This document shows positions 1-4,244 of a DNA stretch of 5,308 nucleotides, piece after piece (position 1 is the first letter of the stretch; the number at the start of each line of letters is the position of its first letter). The notes under the pieces were generated by a model. That model was not told the DNA's origin and did not search any database. It saw nothing but the letters and a program-made list of their open reading frames with translations. A program made the position numbers and the translations under genes. This DNA is from Actinomycetota bacterium (GTDB lineage: Bacteria; Actinomycetota; Thermoleophilia; Solirubrobacterales; Solirubrobacteraceae), in contig CAJCIJ010000046.1 of NCBI GenBank assembly GCA_903970315.1, positions 1 through 5,308 on the forward strand, in the 5' to 3' direction.

Positions 1-1
1 G

Positions 2-247
2 TGGCTGCTCGCGGCGAGCGACAGGGGCGCGTGCGGCAGCTGGGTGGAGCTGGGCGCAGCGCTGGCTGCGCGAACGCTGCGCAGCGCGGCAGCACCTCAC
101 ATCGTGGTCTCGGGCCCGAATTTCAACCGAACGATCTTCACGCAGCTGGCCGACAAAGCGTTCGCAAGCGACGCCACGGCGCTCGCACACGTCATTTTGC
201 TTTCAACCTCCGGAAGGACTGCGCCGGAGACCCTCTGCCGAGAGTAA
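2..247 (+). CDS. Nucleoside 2-deoxyribosyltransferase-like protein, C-terminal part (5' end outside window)
   Basis: Frame 2 is open from the window edge to the TAA at 245-247, giving the last 81 residues of a protein whose start lies upstream. Visible residues 6-18 read SDRGACGSWVELG. They are followed by a helix-like Ala/Leu stretch, a strand HIVVSGP, and a tail with TIFTQLADKAF and ATALAHV. This matches the C-terminal half of nucleoside 2-deoxyribosyltransferase-like (Rossmann-type) proteins, where an Asp and, a few residues on, a Glu in an E-[LFI]-G motif form the active site. By that family knowledge Glu16 (codon 47-49) is the counterpart of the catalytic nucleophile. Classical members exchange bases between deoxynucleosides, while many phage relatives have unknown substrates. 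The fragment is short, so the family call rests on motif order alone. The stop is 5 bases before the next start, consistent with one operon. Confidence 0.6.
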   Translation, partial: WLLAASDRGACGSWVELGAALAARTLRSAAAPHIVVSGPNFNRTIFTQLADKAFASDATALAHVILLSTSGRTAPETLCRE

Positions 248-252
248 GGCCC

Positions 253-462
253 ATGAACCGCAAACCTGTAGGACTGACGCAAGCCGAAAACTCGCTCTGG
301 GTGGCGCCGCCGCCCGACGACCAGAAACCTGTCGCCAAGGACACCAAGCTCTGCGTGGCGTGCAGGCGCTACCACGGCGGCGTTCAAGCGGGGCTGCTGT
401 GCCTGGAAAACGCCGTCGTCACGCTGCGCGCCCGGCTGCGTGAGCTCGAGAGGCAGCCGTGA
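253..462 (+). CDS. Small putative zinc-binding protein with coiled C-terminus (69 aa)
   Basis: ATG start with GAGAG (240-244) and AAGG (246-249) just upstream, ending in TGA at 460-462. The frame is open further upstream, but that part overlaps the preceding gene and has no comparable start, so the ATG at 253 is preferred. Residues 34-50 hold a compact Cys/His cluster, C34-x2-C37-x3-H41-x8-C50, able to bind one zinc ion. After it, residues 51-67 (LENAVVTLRARLRELER) form an amphipathic heptad-like helix, a likely coiled coil for dimerisation. The N-terminal 30 residues are polar and Pro-rich, probably disordered. I do not recognise a named family. Small proteins of this plan are common in phage genomes and often bind nucleic acid or protein, but the role here is unknown. 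Its stop overlaps the start of the next gene by 4 bases, so the two are probably translationally coupled. Confidence 0.75.
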   Translation: MNRKPVGLTQAENSLWVAPPPDDQKPVAKDTKLCVACRRYHGGVQAGLLCLENAVVTLRARLRELERQP

Positions 463-764
463 CGGGGCGACGCATCCGGCAGCTGCGAGCCACGCTCGAC
501 CTGAGCGCCAGCGAGATGGGCGAGCTTCTGGCCGTCACGCACCAGACGATCAACCGCTGGGAGGCTTGCCCAGGGCCGCTGCCGCCCATCGGTCTGGCCC
601 AGCGCACGCTGCTGCTGCTCATCGGCACGCCCCGGCCGGGGTCCCAGGACGTTGAGAACATCCGTAGCGCGCTGCGCGCCGGCGGTCGACTCGCCGCGTG
701 GGCCTACCTCACCCGGGGCAAGGGCGCAGCGGCTGCCCAGCCCGCGCAGCCGAGCAAGCCGTGA
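459..764 (+). CDS. Xre/Cro-like helix-turn-helix DNA-binding protein (101 aa)
   Basis: GTG start at 459 preceded by a strong Shine-Dalgarno GAGAGG (448-453) with 5-base spacing, and overlapping the previous stop as GTGA. Residues 4-13 (RRIRQLRATL) form helix 1. SASEMGELLAVTHQTINRWE (16-35) is a typical Xre-family helix-turn-helix: the S-x-x-E-M-G-E-L-L scaffold helix, then the recognition helix ending in the conserved INRWE. Residues 44-56 add a Leu-rich helix. The last 20 residues are Ala/Pro-rich and look unstructured. In the Xre family such proteins are phage repressors, Cro-type regulators or antitoxins. No toxin partner of convincing type lies next to it, so autoregulation of this operon or a Cro-like role is the simplest inference. 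The target operator is not identified. The gene ends in TGA overlapping the GTG of the next gene. Confidence 0.85.
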   Translation: MTGRRIRQLRATLDLSASEMGELLAVTHQTINRWEACPGPLPPIGLAQRTLLLLIGTPRPGSQDVENIRSALRAGGRLAAWAYLTRGKGAAAAQPAQPSKP

Positions 765-937
765 CCGCTGACCTCGGGTTGCTCGCGGGACTGCAATGGG
801 TGGAGCCCTCGCTACCACCACTGCCGCTCCGCCTGAGACGAGTCCGACAGCGGCTTGCGCTTCCGCCCATGCATCCACCCGCGTTGACGCCGACCGAGCA
901 AGCGATGCTCGTCGAGGCGCTGCTGTCGAGGCCCTAG
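761..937 (+). CDS. Hypothetical small Pro/Leu-rich protein (58 aa)
   Basis: A GTG start at 761 overlaps the TGA of the helix-turn-helix gene (GTGA), and the frame ends with TAG at 935-937, directly abutting the methylase start. The product is rich in Leu, Pro and Arg. Residues 15-37 carry alternating Pro/Leu and a basic segment (RLRRVRQRL), and residues 42-57 (LTPTEQAMLVEALLSR) predict a short amphipathic helix. There are no cysteines, no signal peptide and no convincing membrane helix. No family is recognised. The case for a real gene is positional: it exactly fills the space between two well supported genes in the operon, with an overlapping start and a back-to-back stop. The Shine-Dalgarno is weak (only GAG/AAG), which suits re-initiation after the upstream stop. 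An alternative is that the methylase starts further upstream in another way, but its frame and start argue against that. Confidence 0.55.
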   Translation: MTADLGLLAGLQWVEPSLPPLPLRLRRVRQRLALPPMHPPALTPTEQAMLVEALLSRP

Positions 938-1867
938 GTGTACGAGGCTGGTCGTCCCGCAGGGCCACGGGTGCCCAAGCTTGGGCCGCTCGGCGCCCTG
1001 GATGTGCCCGCGCGGCCCTTCGTGAAGTGGGCCGGCGGGAAAACCCAGCTGCTGCCAGAGCTGCGTCGCCGCGTGCCGTCGGACTTCGGCCACTACTGGG
1101 AGCCGTTCGTCGGCGGCGGCGCGATGCTCTTCGACATGTTGCAGCAGGGCACCGCGGACAGCGGCAGCGCCAGGGTGCACGGTAGCAGCGTGACGATCAA
1201 CGACAGCAACAAGTGGCTCATCGAGACCTACCGCGCCATCTGCGTCGATGTCGAGGGCGTCATCGAGCGGCTGCACGACCTGCAGAACGAGTACCGCACG
1301 TCCAAGGGCGGTGAGAAGGTCTTCTACCGGGTGCGCGATCTGGGACCTGGCGACAAGCCGGCCGCGATTGCCGCGTATGTCATCTTCCTGAACAAGACCT
1401 GTTTCAACGGTCTGTGGCGCGTCAATCGCAAGGGCCTGTTCAACGTGCCGCACGGTAAGCGCGCGGGCCAGGTCACGATCTGCGACGAGGACAATCTGCG
1501 CCGCGTGAGCAACGTGCTGCAGCACGTGCAAGTGTCGACGGGCGACTTCGAGCTGAGCGTCAGGGCGGCTGCGCCCGGCGACTTCGTGTACTTCGATCCT
1601 CCGTACGTCCCGGTGAGCGCGTCGAGCGACTTCACGGCCTACACCAAGGAGCCGTTCGGCCCCGCGGAGCAGATCCGCCTGCGCGACTGCGCGATCGCGC
1701 TTCTGGCTCGAGGCGTCAAGGTCGTGCTTTCCAACGCCGACGTGCCCTTCGTGCGCGAGCTGTACAAGCCGAGCCTCGGCTTCAAGATCGACAAGGTCTC
1801 GGCGGTTCGTAGCATCAACAGCAAGGCCGACCGCCGGGGCCCGGTCGGAGAGGTCATCATCACATGA
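938..1867 (+). CDS. dam: D12-class N6-adenine DNA methyltransferase (Dam-like, 309 aa)
   Basis: Transfers a methyl group from S-adenosylmethionine to N6 of adenine in double-stranded DNA. Start GTG at 938 is supported by GAGG (928-931) at 6-base spacing; in-frame GTGs at 971 and 1004 are alternatives. The diagnostic series is complete and in the family order. FVKWAGGK (28-35) and EPFVGGGA (55-62) form the cofactor pocket, and an INDSN segment follows. CFNGLWRVNRKGLFNVPHG (155-173) is the Dam-type signature, DPPY (220-223) is the catalytic motif IV, then LSNAD and the C-terminal RRGPVGEVIIT typical of this family. Length is somewhat above T4 or E. coli Dam, the excess being an N-terminal extension of about 25 residues. 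No restriction endonuclease is beside it, so it is an orphan (solitary) methylase, as usual for phage genes. Likely roles are protection from host restriction or marking of replicated DNA. GATC is the expected target by analogy, not demonstrated. The stop overlaps the next start as ATGA. Confidence 0.95.
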   Translation: MYEAGRPAGPRVPKLGPLGALDVPARPFVKWAGGKTQLLPELRRRVPSDFGHYWEPFVGGGAMLFDMLQQGTADSGSARVHGSSVTINDSNKWLIETYRAICVDVEGVIERLHDLQNEYRTSKGGEKVFYRVRDLGPGDKPAAIAAYVIFLNKTCFNGLWRVNRKGLFNVPHGKRAGQVTICDEDNLRRVSNVLQHVQVSTGDFELSVRAAAPGDFVYFDPPYVPVSASSDFTAYTKEPFGPAEQIRLRDCAIALLARGVKVVLSNADVPFVRELYKPSLGFKIDKVSAVRSINSKADRRGPVGEVIIT

Positions 1868-2301
1868 GCAGCAGGGACCTTGACGCCAAGCGCCGCGCGC
1901 AGGCGCAGCAGATCGTCGAAGCGGCGAGGCTCGACACGCTGCAGCGCGCCCAAGCGTTCGCCTGCGCGTGGGTCATGAGCGCGCTGAAGGCCACGGCCGA
2001 CGAGGCTTTCATGCACGACAGCCGTGATGAGGCTCGCCGCGAGCTGGCCGAGACGACGGCCGTCCTGGCGCGCGTCACGCGCGATAACGCGCAGCTGACC
2101 GTGCACCTGACCGACGCCCAGCAGCGCGGCTCGAGCCTCATGATCGAGCTGCAGGCCGCTCGCTTCAAGCTCCGGCAGCTGTACGAGGCGTGGCCGCACT
2201 GGCAGTGCCCGGCCCCCTGCCACACCTTCAACGGCGAGGCGAAGGTGCGGCAAGAGGTCTGCCGCGCGTGCGGCGCTGCGCGACCGAAGGACGTGCCCTG
2301 A
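1864..2301 (+). CDS. Coiled-coil protein with C-terminal four-cysteine zinc ribbon (145 aa)
   Basis: ATG at 1864 overlaps the methylase stop (ATGA), with the strong Shine-Dalgarno GGAGAGG at 1847-1853 inside the methylase gene. Residues 1-50 are helical and charged. Residues about 54-110 are a long heptad-rich coiled coil (ELAETTAVLARVTRDNAQL and on), broken only briefly near residues 87-91. The last part, residues 112-140, has C115-x3-C119-x13-C133-x2-C136 with H112 and H120 close by, which is a plausible zinc ribbon. The architecture, dimerising coil plus terminal zinc site, echoes the 69-residue protein at the start of the operon in reversed order. No named family is recognised. A scaffolding, DNA-binding or methylase-partner role is possible from the coupling to the methylase gene, but this is inference. 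Confidence 0.8.
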   Translation: MSSRDLDAKRRAQAQQIVEAARLDTLQRAQAFACAWVMSALKATADEAFMHDSRDEARRELAETTAVLARVTRDNAQLTVHLTDAQQRGSSLMIELQAARFKLRQLYEAWPHWQCPAPCHTFNGEAKVRQEVCRACGAARPKDVP

Positions 2302-2399
2302 TGGGATCGCAGGCGATCATCAAAGTCGAGACCGTGTACGGCGAGCAGGAAGTCTTCAAGATGCTCCCGGCAGCTGCCGCGCCTCGAGCGAAGCCATGA
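2301..2399 (+). CDS. Microprotein of 32 residues bridging two genes
   Basis: The ATG at 2301 shares its A with the preceding TGA (TGATG). It has a good Shine-Dalgarno GAAGGA (2286-2291) at 9-base spacing. Its own TGA (2397-2399) overlaps the ATG of the next gene (ATGA). The peptide begins MGSQAIIKVETVYGEQEVFK and ends in an Ala/Pro-rich tail. The N-terminal half alternates hydrophobic and polar residues (AIIKVETVYGEQEVFKML) and could form a beta hairpin or a short strand that pairs with a partner protein. It has no cysteines and no membrane segment. It is too small for most annotation pipelines and would usually be left out. The evidence for it is the exact tiling between two coupled genes plus its ribosome site. 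An alternative is a leader-type coupling ORF whose translation matters more than its product. Confidence 0.65.
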   Translation: MGSQAIIKVETVYGEQEVFKMLPAAAAPRAKP

Positions 2400-3019
2400 C
2401 TCGGCCCCTGCAGCGCGCCAAGCAGCTAGCGGCCAAGGCCGTCGATCCGGCGACGCCCGAAGAGGAAGCCCGCACGACGGCGCTCATCGCGATCAAGCTC
2501 ATCGTCCAGCACAAGATGCTCGACGAGCTGGAAGAGGTCGAAGCGCCCTCACCCTCGCCGTGGGGTCCCGAGCCCTGGCCAGGGTCCGGGCCCGCGCCGC
2601 ACGGCGCCGCGCCCTCGGACTTCGAGGCGTTCTGGGAGCAGTTCATGGACGTCATCGGCCGGCCCGGCGCGCCCTTTCCGGGATCCACGTCCGGGCGGCG
2701 GCCGCAAGCGGGGCAGCCGGGGTACAGGCCGCCGGGGCGCCCCTGGCGCGGCGTCGAGCCGAGCTACCCCGGGGGACGGCCTCGCACGGCGCAGCAAGCC
2801 GTGCGCGAAGACAGCGGCCCCTGGTGGGACCGTTTGCCGTGCGAGCTGGTCATCTACTCCGACCGGACGTGCGAGGTCTGCGGCAAGACGTGCGAGGCCG
2901 GCGAGGTGGTGTGGGCCTACCAGCTCGTGAAGACCGTCCCCAACGGCGGCACCCGGCCGCGCGTCGCGCACCTGCGAGAGTGCCGCGACAGGTTGCCGCC
3001 CCAGCATCGCGCGCGTTGA
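2396..3019 (+). CDS. DUF2786-like N-terminus joined by a Pro/Gly linker to a C-terminal zinc motif (207 aa)
   Basis: ATG at 2396 overlaps the stop of the microprotein gene (ATGA); the Shine-Dalgarno is weak, consistent with coupling. Residues 5-42 (beginning LQRAKQLAAKAVDPATPEEE) are two helices of the kind seen in DUF2786-like phage and bacterial proteins, whose function is not established. Residues 51-145 are Pro/Gly/Ser/Arg-rich low complexity with an acidic aromatic patch SDFEAFWEQFMDVIG (74-88) that may be a short binding helix. Residues 149-196 carry C149, C159-x2-C162, C166 and H192-x3-C196, with the strand-rich GEVVWAY between. This layout recalls treble-clef type zinc fingers in which a CxxC knuckle pairs with a distal H-x3-C. 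It is the last gene of the rightward operon. The N-terminal family call is moderate; the zinc site is read directly from residue spacing. Confidence 0.75.
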   Translation: MTRPLQRAKQLAAKAVDPATPEEEARTTALIAIKLIVQHKMLDELEEVEAPSPSPWGPEPWPGSGPAPHGAAPSDFEAFWEQFMDVIGRPGAPFPGSTSGRRPQAGQPGYRPPGRPWRGVEPSYPGGRPRTAQQAVREDSGPWWDRLPCELVIYSDRTCEVCGKTCEAGEVVWAYQLVKTVPNGGTRPRVAHLRECRDRLPPQHRAR

Positions 3020-3023
3020 CCGC

Positions 3024-3884
3024 TCACGACACGACGATGGTGTACGGGGCGCTGGCGCCCACCGCAGAGGCCAGCACGCTGTCGGGCACCACCGTGGTCG
3101 TGTTCATCGTCACGTAGAGCAGGACACTGCTGCCCGTCGGCTGGTTGGACGCCGTCAGCTGGATCGGCGTCACGGTGAGGTTGCGGTTGGCGGCGGTCGC
3201 GAGCGCGGCGGCCAGGCTCGAGGCGATGGCCGCGCGCGAGGGCGCCGTGAAGGGGGCGGCCCGGGTGATCGCAATCGTGTACGACTTGCCGGCTAGCAGT
3301 GTGCGGGCGTTTTGCGTGGCGCCGGCGCCGCCCGCGCACGTCACGACGACGGTCAGCGAGAACGATCCGATGGACGGCCCCGAGCCGCTCTTGGGCAGCA
3401 GCTGTCCGCTCAGGGTCACGGTCCCCGAGCCCATGGGCCGCCAGTAGTCGAGCCTGTCGGTGCCGTGTGCCGAGCTCGGGTCCGGCCCCGTGGTCGACTG
3501 GAACTTGGCCAGGATGGTCGAATCGCTGCTCGTCACGACCCAGTCGTAGCTCGCGACCTGGGGCTCCTGGATGAGCAGCGCCGTATGCACGACGTCGACG
3601 CTCGTGACGGTCTTGGTCGAGCCCGAGTCGGCCAGACGGAAGGTGTACAGCTGCGGGGGCTGATTGGACGCCGCGCAGGGCTGGCCCGCGCCGGCGTTGG
3701 GGTTGGGTGGCGGGGGCGGCGAAGGGCTCGGGGAGGCCGCGGAGCTGCCGGACAGCGCCACGGCGGCCCCGATGGCTGCCAGAACGGCCAAGCCCCCGAC
3801 CACCCACACGGTGGGGCTGGTGCGCGGCGTCGAGGTCGAGGGCAGCGGTCGGGCGGGACGGATGGACGAGCGGCGCTGAGCCAT
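3024..3884 (-). CDS. Membrane-anchored protein with Pro/Ser linker and beta-rich external domains (286 aa)
   Basis: Reads leftward from ATG (3884-3882) to TGA (3026-3024). Residues 1-24 are basic (R4, R5, R9, R12, R21). Residues 25-44 (TVWVVGGLAVLAAIGAAVAL) are a single membrane segment with no clear cleavage site, so a signal anchor with the C-terminus outside is likely. Residues 45-66 are a Ser/Pro/Asn linker (SPSPSPPPPPNPN). Residues about 78-183 alternate strands and turns, with YDWVVTSSDSTIL and GTVTLSGQLL resembling Ig-like folds. C70 and C183 flank this domain and could form a disulfide. Residues 198-286 suggest a strand-helix-strand unit (YTIAI, a long Ala helix, LTVTPIQL). No named family is recognised. 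It may be a surface, adhesion or inhibitor protein. It lies 15 bases behind the 98-residue gene, without a Shine-Dalgarno. Confidence 0.8.
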   Translation of the reverse strand: MAQRRSSIRPARPLPSTSTPRTSPTVWVVGGLAVLAAIGAAVALSGSSAASPSPSPPPPPNPNAGAGQPCAASNQPPQLYTFRLADSGSTKTVTSVDVVHTALLIQEPQVASYDWVVTSSDSTILAKFQSTTGPDPSSAHGTDRLDYWRPMGSGTVTLSGQLLPKSGSGPSIGSFSLTVVVTCAGGAGATQNARTLLAGKSYTIAITRAAPFTAPSRAAIASSLAAALATAANRNLTVTPIQLTASNQPTGSSVLLYVTMNTTTVVPDSVLASAVGASAPYTIVVS

Positions 3885-3891
3885 GCCGGGC

Positions 3892-3897
3892 AGTGTA
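3892..3897 (-). promoter_or_regulatory. Candidate -10 hexamer for a leaderless transcript of the membrane-anchored protein gene
   Basis: On the minus strand the hexamer TACACT fits the TANNNT form of a -10 element and lies exactly 7 bases before the ATG at 3884. Transcription would start at or next to the A of the ATG. This agrees with the absence of any Shine-Dalgarno in the 15-base gap. No -35 match is seen at 17 bases. Leaderless starts with this spacing are known in several GC-rich bacteria; for this genome it is inference. Confidence 0.3.
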
Positions 3898-3899
3898 CG

Positions 3900-4196
3900 T
3901 CAACCGCGCGGGCGCGGTAGCGTGTCGGCCTTGCGCCGGCATTCGACGGCCAGGTCCCGGTAGACTTTCTGGTCGCGCGGCAGCGCATCGTGCAGGTCCG
4001 CGAGCACGAGCCACGCCGCGCTCGCGTCCAGCCAGTGCGACCGCGAGGGCCGGCCTTCGGCGCGGCTCATCGCGGCGACGGCCGCGCCCCAGGCGGCGAA
4101 GCGCGCGCCGTAGGAGGTGGGCCGGATCGTGGGCATCGCGAGCGTGTGCGGGAAGAGTGCGGCCATCGCCTGGATCACTGTAGACCATTCAGCCAT
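3900..4196 (-). CDS. Hypothetical soluble helical protein (98 aa)
   Basis: Reads leftward from ATG (4196-4194) to TGA (3902-3900), with a Shine-Dalgarno AAGG at 4210-4207 of the minus strand, 10 bases before the start. The protein is mostly predicted helix. Residues 27-45 are Ala-rich around two Trp/Phe positions (ARFAAWGAAVAAMSRAEG). Residues 53-72 (SHWLDASAAWLVLADLHDAL) form an amphipathic helix with an aromatic face, and residues 75-92 form a charged helix (DQKVYRDLAVECRRKADTL). There is a single cysteine (C86), no signal peptide, and the Ala-rich helices are too polar for confident membrane calls. No family is recognised. It heads a two-gene leftward unit with the membrane-anchored protein and starts 48 bases from the divergent exported-protein gene. 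Its last codons hold a 6-bp hairpin (3903-3918) just ahead of its stop. Confidence 0.65.
   Translation of the reverse strand: MAEWSTVIQAMAALFPHTLAMPTIRPTSYGARFAAWGAAVAAMSRAEGRPSRSHWLDASAAWLVLADLHDALPRDQKVYRDLAVECRRKADTLPRPRG
3903..3918 (-). other. Intercistronic hairpin before the stop codon
   Basis: ACCGCG (3903-3908) and CGCGGT (3913-3918) pair perfectly around a 4-base loop. In the leftward transcript the hairpin sits directly before the TGA of the 98-residue gene and about 18 bases before the next ATG. No U-tract follows, so it is not a standard intrinsic terminator. It could slow ribosomes, stabilise an RNA end or be chance in GC-rich DNA. Confidence 0.3.
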
Positions 4197-4207
4197 TCAC
4201 GCAAAGC

Positions 4208-4235
4208 CTTGATCGTCGGCCCAGCCGTGGTCAAG
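4208..4235 (+). promoter_or_regulatory. Dyad / RNA hairpin in the divergent spacer, candidate operator or 5'-UTR element
   Basis: Outer arms CTTGATC (4208-4214) and GGTCAAG (4229-4235) are inverted repeats with one mismatch, their centres 21 bases apart. Inner arms CGGC (4217-4220) and GCCG (4224-4227) pair around a CCA loop on nearly the same centre. Read as + strand RNA it gives twelve pairs, two of them G-U, with a single bulged U at 4216. It lies between the two divergent starts, 9 bases before the + ATG and 11 before the - ATG. A two-turn dyad suits a dimeric repressor; the hairpin would instead sit next to the + start codon. No U-tract follows. No clear sigma-70 promoter is visible in the 48-base spacer. 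Confidence 0.4.
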
Positions 4236-4244
4236 CTCGGGCCC

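Noticed and set aside
1..252. Upstream extension of the 69-residue zinc-motif gene to the window edge
   Set aside because: The frame is open but Arg/Gly-rich and motif-free, while frame 2 over the same bases encodes the deoxyribosyltransferase-like end; a ribosome site precedes the ATG at 253.
812..1531. Long minus-strand open frame of 239 codons opposite the methylase
   Set aside because: It lies antisense to a methylase with all family motifs; its product has a composition typical of reverse-strand shadows in GC-rich coding DNA and no motifs.
1943..2419. Shared CTGCAGCGCGCC in the coiled-coil gene and at the start of the DUF2786-like gene
   Set aside because: It reflects similar Leu-Gln-Arg-Ala codons in helices; flanking sequence does not align.
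3047..3060. GC stem (GGGCGC / GCGCCC) near the convergent stops as a terminator
   Set aside because: The loop is only 2 bases, no T-tract follows on either strand, and it lies within codons of the leftward gene.
3139..3671. Short repeat at 3139-3153 and 3657-3671 encoding ASNQP twice in the leftward protein
   Set aside because: Only 15 bases with one mismatch and no extended similarity around it; probably chance.
2917..4188. Minus-strand open frame of 423 codons
   Set aside because: It overlaps both leftward genes in another frame, is Arg/Ala/Pro-rich without motifs, and the alternative frame gives a membrane segment and sensible domains.
3990..4244. Possible longer N-terminus of the exported protein from an ATG at 3990
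   Set aside because: It would run antisense through the 98-residue gene and bury the signal peptide; the start at 4245 is better.
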